Assembly (NCBI GenBank): GCA_017527945.1
Contig: JAFXPL010000112.1
Location: 1 to 19,425 of the forward strand
Origin: Bacteroidales bacterium
Lineage (GTDB): Bacteria > Bacteroidota > Bacteroidia > Bacteroidales > WCHB1-69
Reading direction: 5' to 3'
DNA length: 19,425 nucleotides
A model generated the notes under the pieces. That model had not been told where the DNA came from. It saw only the letters and a list, made by a program, of their open reading frames with translations, and did no database searches. Positions 16,894-19,425 of this stretch are shown here, one piece after another (the stretch's first letter is position 1; every line of letters starts with the position of its first letter). Both the position numbers and the translations under genes were made by a program.

Positions 16894-17676
16894 ATGGCAC
16901 TGATTCAATCGATGGAGGCAAACGGCACGAAGCTCTTCAAGTACCGGGGACAGATCCCGGTGCTCATTTTCGCGCTCGCCCTGCCGCTACTTTGGTTCAC
17001 TAACAATAACATCTATGTGTGGGACACTTGGGGTTCCACTCTGATGATCGTCTGCACCGTTTGCGCAGCCGTGCTCACTTTCGCAGGCCTCGCCCTGCGC
17101 GCCTACACGGTCTGCACCACCCCAAAAGGGACCTCCGGCCGCAACACCGCCCGCCAGGTCGCCGACCACCTCAACACCAAAGGCATCTACTCCGTGGTTC
17201 GACATCCACTCTACCTCGCCAACTACCTCATCTGGGCCGGACTGCTCGTCTTCACAATGAACCCCGTCGTTTTCATCATCGTCTCCCTCGTCTATTGGAT
17301 CTACTACGAGCGCATCATGCTGGCCGAGGAGGCCTTCCTGCGCGGCAAATACGGCGACGAGTTCGAACAGTGGGCCGCACGAGTGCCCGCGTTCCTCCCG
17401 AAATGGTCCCTCTTCGAAGGCGGCATGCTCCAGTTCTCCTGGAAGACGCTCGTCCGCCGCGAATACGCCACCCTCATGTCGGTACTCGTCTCCTACACCG
17501 TCGTGGACTACATCCTCTTCCATCTGATCTGCGTCCGCAACTGCCCCGGCGACTGCTGCCTCACCGGAGAACGCCCCATGCTTTGGATCACCCTTGCCTA
17601 CACCGCCCTCGCCCTCCTCATCAAACTCATCAAGCACAAAACCCACTGGCTCGACGCCACCCCCGACCGCGACTGA
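16894..17676 (+). CDS. Isoprenylcysteine carboxyl methyltransferase-like membrane protein
   Basis: This 260-residue integral membrane protein has hydrophobic segments at about 20-37, 50-70, 110-136, 193-212 and 228-245. The signature of the ICMT/PEMT group is clear: GIYSVVRHPLYLANYLIWAG (97-116), then YERIMLAEEAFLRGKYGDEF (138-157) with the Glu pair and Arg used for S-adenosylmethionine binding in this fold. Bacteria lack prenylated CaaX proteins, so the methyl acceptor is unknown; phospholipid or other small lipophilic acceptors are possible. A C-terminal extension after about residue 175, with several Cys residues (RNCPGDCCLT), goes beyond the minimal ICMT core. I chose the ATG at 16894 because an upstream TTG (16867) lies inside the promoter box. 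Confidence 0.82.
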   Translation: MALIQSMEANGTKLFKYRGQIPVLIFALALPLLWFTNNNIYVWDTWGSTLMIVCTVCAAVLTFAGLALRAYTVCTTPKGTSGRNTARQVADHLNTKGIYSVVRHPLYLANYLIWAGLLVFTMNPVVFIIVSLVYWIYYERIMLAEEAFLRGKYGDEFEQWAARVPAFLPKWSLFEGGMLQFSWKTLVRREYATLMSVLVSYTVVDYILFHLICVRNCPGDCCLTGERPMLWITLAYTALALLIKLIKHKTHWLDATPDRD

Positions 17677-17717
17677 GAACTGAGAATTGAGAACTGAGAA
17701 CTAAGAACTGAGTATTC
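17674..17717 (+). repeat. Short degenerate tandem repeat at a stop codon (GAGAACTGAGAATT type)
   Basis: Units of about 7 bp such as GAGAACT, GAGAATT and AAGAACT follow each other from the TGA stop of the ICMT-like gene. The same class occurs at the stops at 6592 and 13553. Confidence 0.7.
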
Positions 17718-17720
17718 AGA

Positions 17721-17790
17721 AAAGGGCTGAAAGCCCGACCTATGTCAACCCAGGGTGAACGAAGTGAGCCCTGGGATATAGAACAAATAA
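17721..17790 (+). repeat. Type B repeat copy 2, just before the mce gene
   Basis: The copy has GGGCT/AGCCC (17724-17728 with 17732-17736) and CCCAGGG/CCCTGGG (17749-17755 with 17769-17775), closely matching 9274-9345. It ends 11 bp before the mce ATG. An ATG inside it (17742) stays open into mce and would add 20 repeat-encoded residues. Confidence 0.88.
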
Positions 17791-17801
17791 AAAAAAACAT
17801 T

Positions 17802-18206
17802 ATGAACATCACCCACATCGAACATCTCGGCATTGCCGTGAAAAGCTTAGAAACCGCCATCCCGTATTACGAGAACATCCTCGGGATGAAATGCTACAAC
17901 ATCGAAGAGGTCGCCGACCAAAAGGTAAAGACCGCCTTCTTCAAGGTAGGCCAGACCAAGATCGAGCTCCTGGAGCCGACAAGTCCGGAGAGCACCATCG
18001 CGAAGTTCATCGAGAACCGCGGCGAGGGCATCCACCACATCGCCTTCGCGGTACCCGACACCAACGAAGCCCTCAACGAGCTGGCCTCCAAGGAAGTGCG
18101 CCTCATCGACAAGGCCGCCCGCCCCGGCGCCGAGAACCTCATGATCGGCTTCGCTCACCCGAAAGCCACCGGCGGTGTCCTCACCGAATTCTGCTGCCCG
18201 AAATAA
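17802..18206 (+). CDS. mce: Methylmalonyl-CoA epimerase
   Basis: The enzyme interconverts (S)- and (R)-methylmalonyl-CoA in the succinate-propionate pathway, important in Bacteroidales that make propionate. The protein is a single vicinal-oxygen-chelate (glyoxalase-like) domain of 134 residues, the family's normal length. Candidate metal ligands are His8 in HIEHLGIAV, Gln51 in QTKIELLEP, His78/His79 in GIHHIAFAV and Glu129 in LTEFC. The ATG at 17802 matches the start of homology; the in-frame upstream ATG (17742) lies within a dispersed repeat. The mutase genes are not next to it here. An A-rich run precedes the start. Confidence 0.95.
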   Translation: MNITHIEHLGIAVKSLETAIPYYENILGMKCYNIEEVADQKVKTAFFKVGQTKIELLEPTSPESTIAKFIENRGEGIHHIAFAVPDTNEALNELASKEVRLIDKAARPGAENLMIGFAHPKATGGVLTEFCCPK

Positions 18207-18210
18207 CATC

Positions 18211-18266
18211 TGGCTATTGGCTATTGGCTATTCGCCAATGACCAACAGCCAACAGCCAACAGCCAA
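18211..18266 (+). repeat. Inverted array of 7-bp repeats forming a long imperfect hairpin
   Basis: Three TGGCTAT units (18211-18231) are followed, after a short spacer, by CCAACAG-type units (18243-18264) that are their near reverse complement, one mismatch per unit. An RNA from this stretch could form a stem of about 22 bp. It fills the gap between mce and the DUF4199 gene. Only AAAACA follows, not a T-run, so it is not a typical terminator. Confidence 0.75.
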
Positions 18267-18269
18267 AAC

Positions 18270-19211
18270 ATGCTGAAAGACAAATCATTCTGGAAAACCC
18301 ACCTCAAATGGGGTGTCATCTTGGGCATCTTGCTCATTGGCATTGAATTGCTGAAAATGTTTGCCCGGAAAGTCGATTACCAAGCCGCACAAATGCTTGA
18401 CTTGGCGATGATTGTCGGCTTTATCCTGATGCTGCACCAAGGGGTGAAGGAGTTCAAGGAGGTCTATCCCGAGCGACTCACGTTCGCCAAGGCCTTCCTG
18501 AGCTGCATCGTGATTTCCCTCATCGGCGCGGTCACACTTTTCGGCTACGACATGCTGCACTACTCCGTCATCGAAAAGGACGGCCTGCAGCAGAAATATG
18601 CCGTTGCCCTCGACAAGTACAAACAGAATCTCGCCAAAGACACCCTGACGGCCAAGGAGCTGATCGCATACACGGATGCGGCCACCGCCATCTTGAATGA
18701 GCGGAAAGCGGATTTCATCAACGGCGCAACCATCAAAAAAGACAGCAATCTGACCTCCGATACACTTCAGCAAAAACTGCGCGACGAAATCAGCAACGGC
18801 ATCCTCATCCTCCAAAAATTCTACACCGACAAACTGCTCTCCAAACCCGAAACGGACAAGGAGGAGTACCAACTCGGGAAATTCACCCCGTATGCCAAAA
18901 GAGTACTGATAGAGACGCTGGTGAGCTACACCGAGCAGAACGAAGGGAAAAGATCCACTCCCTACGTGCAGGAAATCGTACAACAGGCCAACGACGAGCT
19001 TTCCAGCCTCGACCCGCTTGAGAAACGATTCGAGGAGACCAAAACACGCGTGCCCCGCTACGACCGCAACGGCCAATACGCCGCTGTCAGCGCCATGATG
19101 TACCTGCTCTACGGCATGTTCTTCGGCCTCTTCGTCGCCATGTTCCACTACACCTCGAAAAAGCCGATCGAAAACTTCGTCCCCTCCCAAAGCGACGACC
19201 CCCAAGAATAA
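18270..19211 (+). CDS. DUF4199-family membrane protein
   Basis: This 313-residue protein has three N-terminal membrane segments (about 13-29, 40-57 and 75-93). A long soluble helical region (about 98-265) is rich in Lys and Glu, and a fourth membrane segment follows (about 268-292, MMYLLYGMFFGLFVAMFHY). The layout, with YPERLTFAKAF just before the third segment, is that of Bacteroidota DUF4199 proteins, whose function is unknown. These genes are often followed by a family 2 glycosyltransferase, as here, so a role linked to that glycosyltransferase or its lipid substrate is inferred. The central soluble region seems long for the family. Confidence 0.82.
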   Translation: MLKDKSFWKTHLKWGVILGILLIGIELLKMFARKVDYQAAQMLDLAMIVGFILMLHQGVKEFKEVYPERLTFAKAFLSCIVISLIGAVTLFGYDMLHYSVIEKDGLQQKYAVALDKYKQNLAKDTLTAKELIAYTDAATAILNERKADFINGATIKKDSNLTSDTLQQKLRDEISNGILILQKFYTDKLLSKPETDKEEYQLGKFTPYAKRVLIETLVSYTEQNEGKRSTPYVQEIVQQANDELSSLDPLEKRFEETKTRVPRYDRNGQYAAVSAMMYLLYGMFFGLFVAMFHYTSKKPIENFVPSQSDDPQE

Positions 19212-19220
19212 ACTTAAACC

Positions 19221-19286
19221 TTCTAAACTTCTAAACTTCTAAACTTCTAAACTTCTAAACTTCTAAACCTTCTAAACCTTCTAAAC
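19221..19286 (+). repeat. Tandem repeat TTCTAAAC (6 units of 8 bp, then 2 of 9 bp)
   Basis: Six perfect consecutive TTCTAAAC units (19221-19268) are followed by two CTTCTAAAC units. The array ends about 7 bp before the glycosyltransferase start codon. Perfect short tandem repeats can change in number by polymerase slippage, which here would alter the spacing in the leader. Confidence 0.92.
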
Positions 19287-19293
19287 CTTAAAA

Positions 19294-19425
19294 ATGAACA
19301 TATCCGTAATAGTACCCTTGCTGAACGAAGCAGAATCGCTTCCCGAACTCACCGAATGGATTGAGCGTGTGATGACGGAACACAACTTCACATACGAGAT
19401 CATCATGGTCGATGACGGCTCCACC
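19294..19425 (+). CDS. Family 2 glycosyltransferase, N-terminus only
   Basis: The 44 residues visible before the window ends are MNISVIVPLLNEAESLPELT followed by a helix and then EIIMVDDGST. The VIVPLLNE opening and the VDDGST motif are the nucleotide-sugar-binding start of GT-A fold family 2 enzymes, of the dolichyl-phosphate-mannose-synthase-like kind that usually transfer sugar to a polyprenyl phosphate at the inner membrane. It is cut by the window edge, so acceptor specificity and any C-terminal membrane spans cannot be judged. It lies 82 bp after the DUF4199 gene in the same direction. Confidence 0.9.
   Translation, partial: MNISVIVPLLNEAESLPELTEWIERVMTEHNFTYEIIMVDDGST

Noticed and set aside
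19221..19286. CRISPR or iteron-type origin
   Set aside because: The units are contiguous 8-9 bp simple repeats without spacers, with no replication initiator gene or DnaA-box cluster seen.

Overview
The window is a stretch of ordinary chromosome from a member of the Bacteroidota, most likely an uncultured Bacteroidales. The signs are a type IX secretion cargo protein with a gliding-motility-type C-terminal domain, Bacteroidota-type promoter boxes (TAnnTTTG) upstream of several genes, start codons mostly without Shine-Dalgarno sequences, a long NagB-PIG-L fusion, an RprY-like response regulator and a DUF4199/glycosyltransferase pair. Coding DNA is GC-rich with C-ending codons, while intergenic DNA is AT-rich and full of short repeats.

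Layout. The left part (1-5542) reads on the minus strand: a NagB-PIG-L fusion protein (3233-5542), a secreted T9SS cargo protein (1386-3146), a small membrane protein (729-1091) and a membrane protein cut by the window edge (1-653). A divergent promoter region at 5543-5817 separates this block from a plus-strand series: an OmpR-family response regulator, pyrF, rseP and nadA. A short secreted TonB C-terminal-domain protein (minus, 10559-11047) and a full-length RelA/SpoT homologue (plus, 11303-13555) diverge from a small control region. Then follow a tight three-gene envelope cluster (YtxH-like, holin-like, unknown 123 aa), ligA, an isoprenylcysteine-methyltransferase-like membrane enzyme, methylmalonyl-CoA epimerase, a DUF4199 protein and the start of a family 2 glycosyltransferase.

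The genes are mainly housekeeping: pyrimidine synthesis (pyrF), NAD synthesis (nadA), NAD-dependent DNA ligation (ligA), the stringent response (rsh), envelope proteolysis (rseP) and propionate/methylmalonyl metabolism (mce). I found no defence system, prophage, integrase, complete insertion sequence, CRISPR array, tRNA or rRNA. I see no convincing new multi-gene system.

The most noteworthy layer is intergenic. A roughly 75-bp element with three hairpins (type A) occurs five times, always just after a stop codon and in the same orientation as the gene it follows; one copy forms the C-terminus of a small protein. A second element (type B) lies twice immediately upstream of a start codon and mimics N-terminal extensions. 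Short tandem repeats begin at the stop codons of three genes and fill the gap before the glycosyltransferase. Two further points are a double dyad between the TonB-like and rsh genes, and an insertion in the DNA-binding domain of the response regulator.
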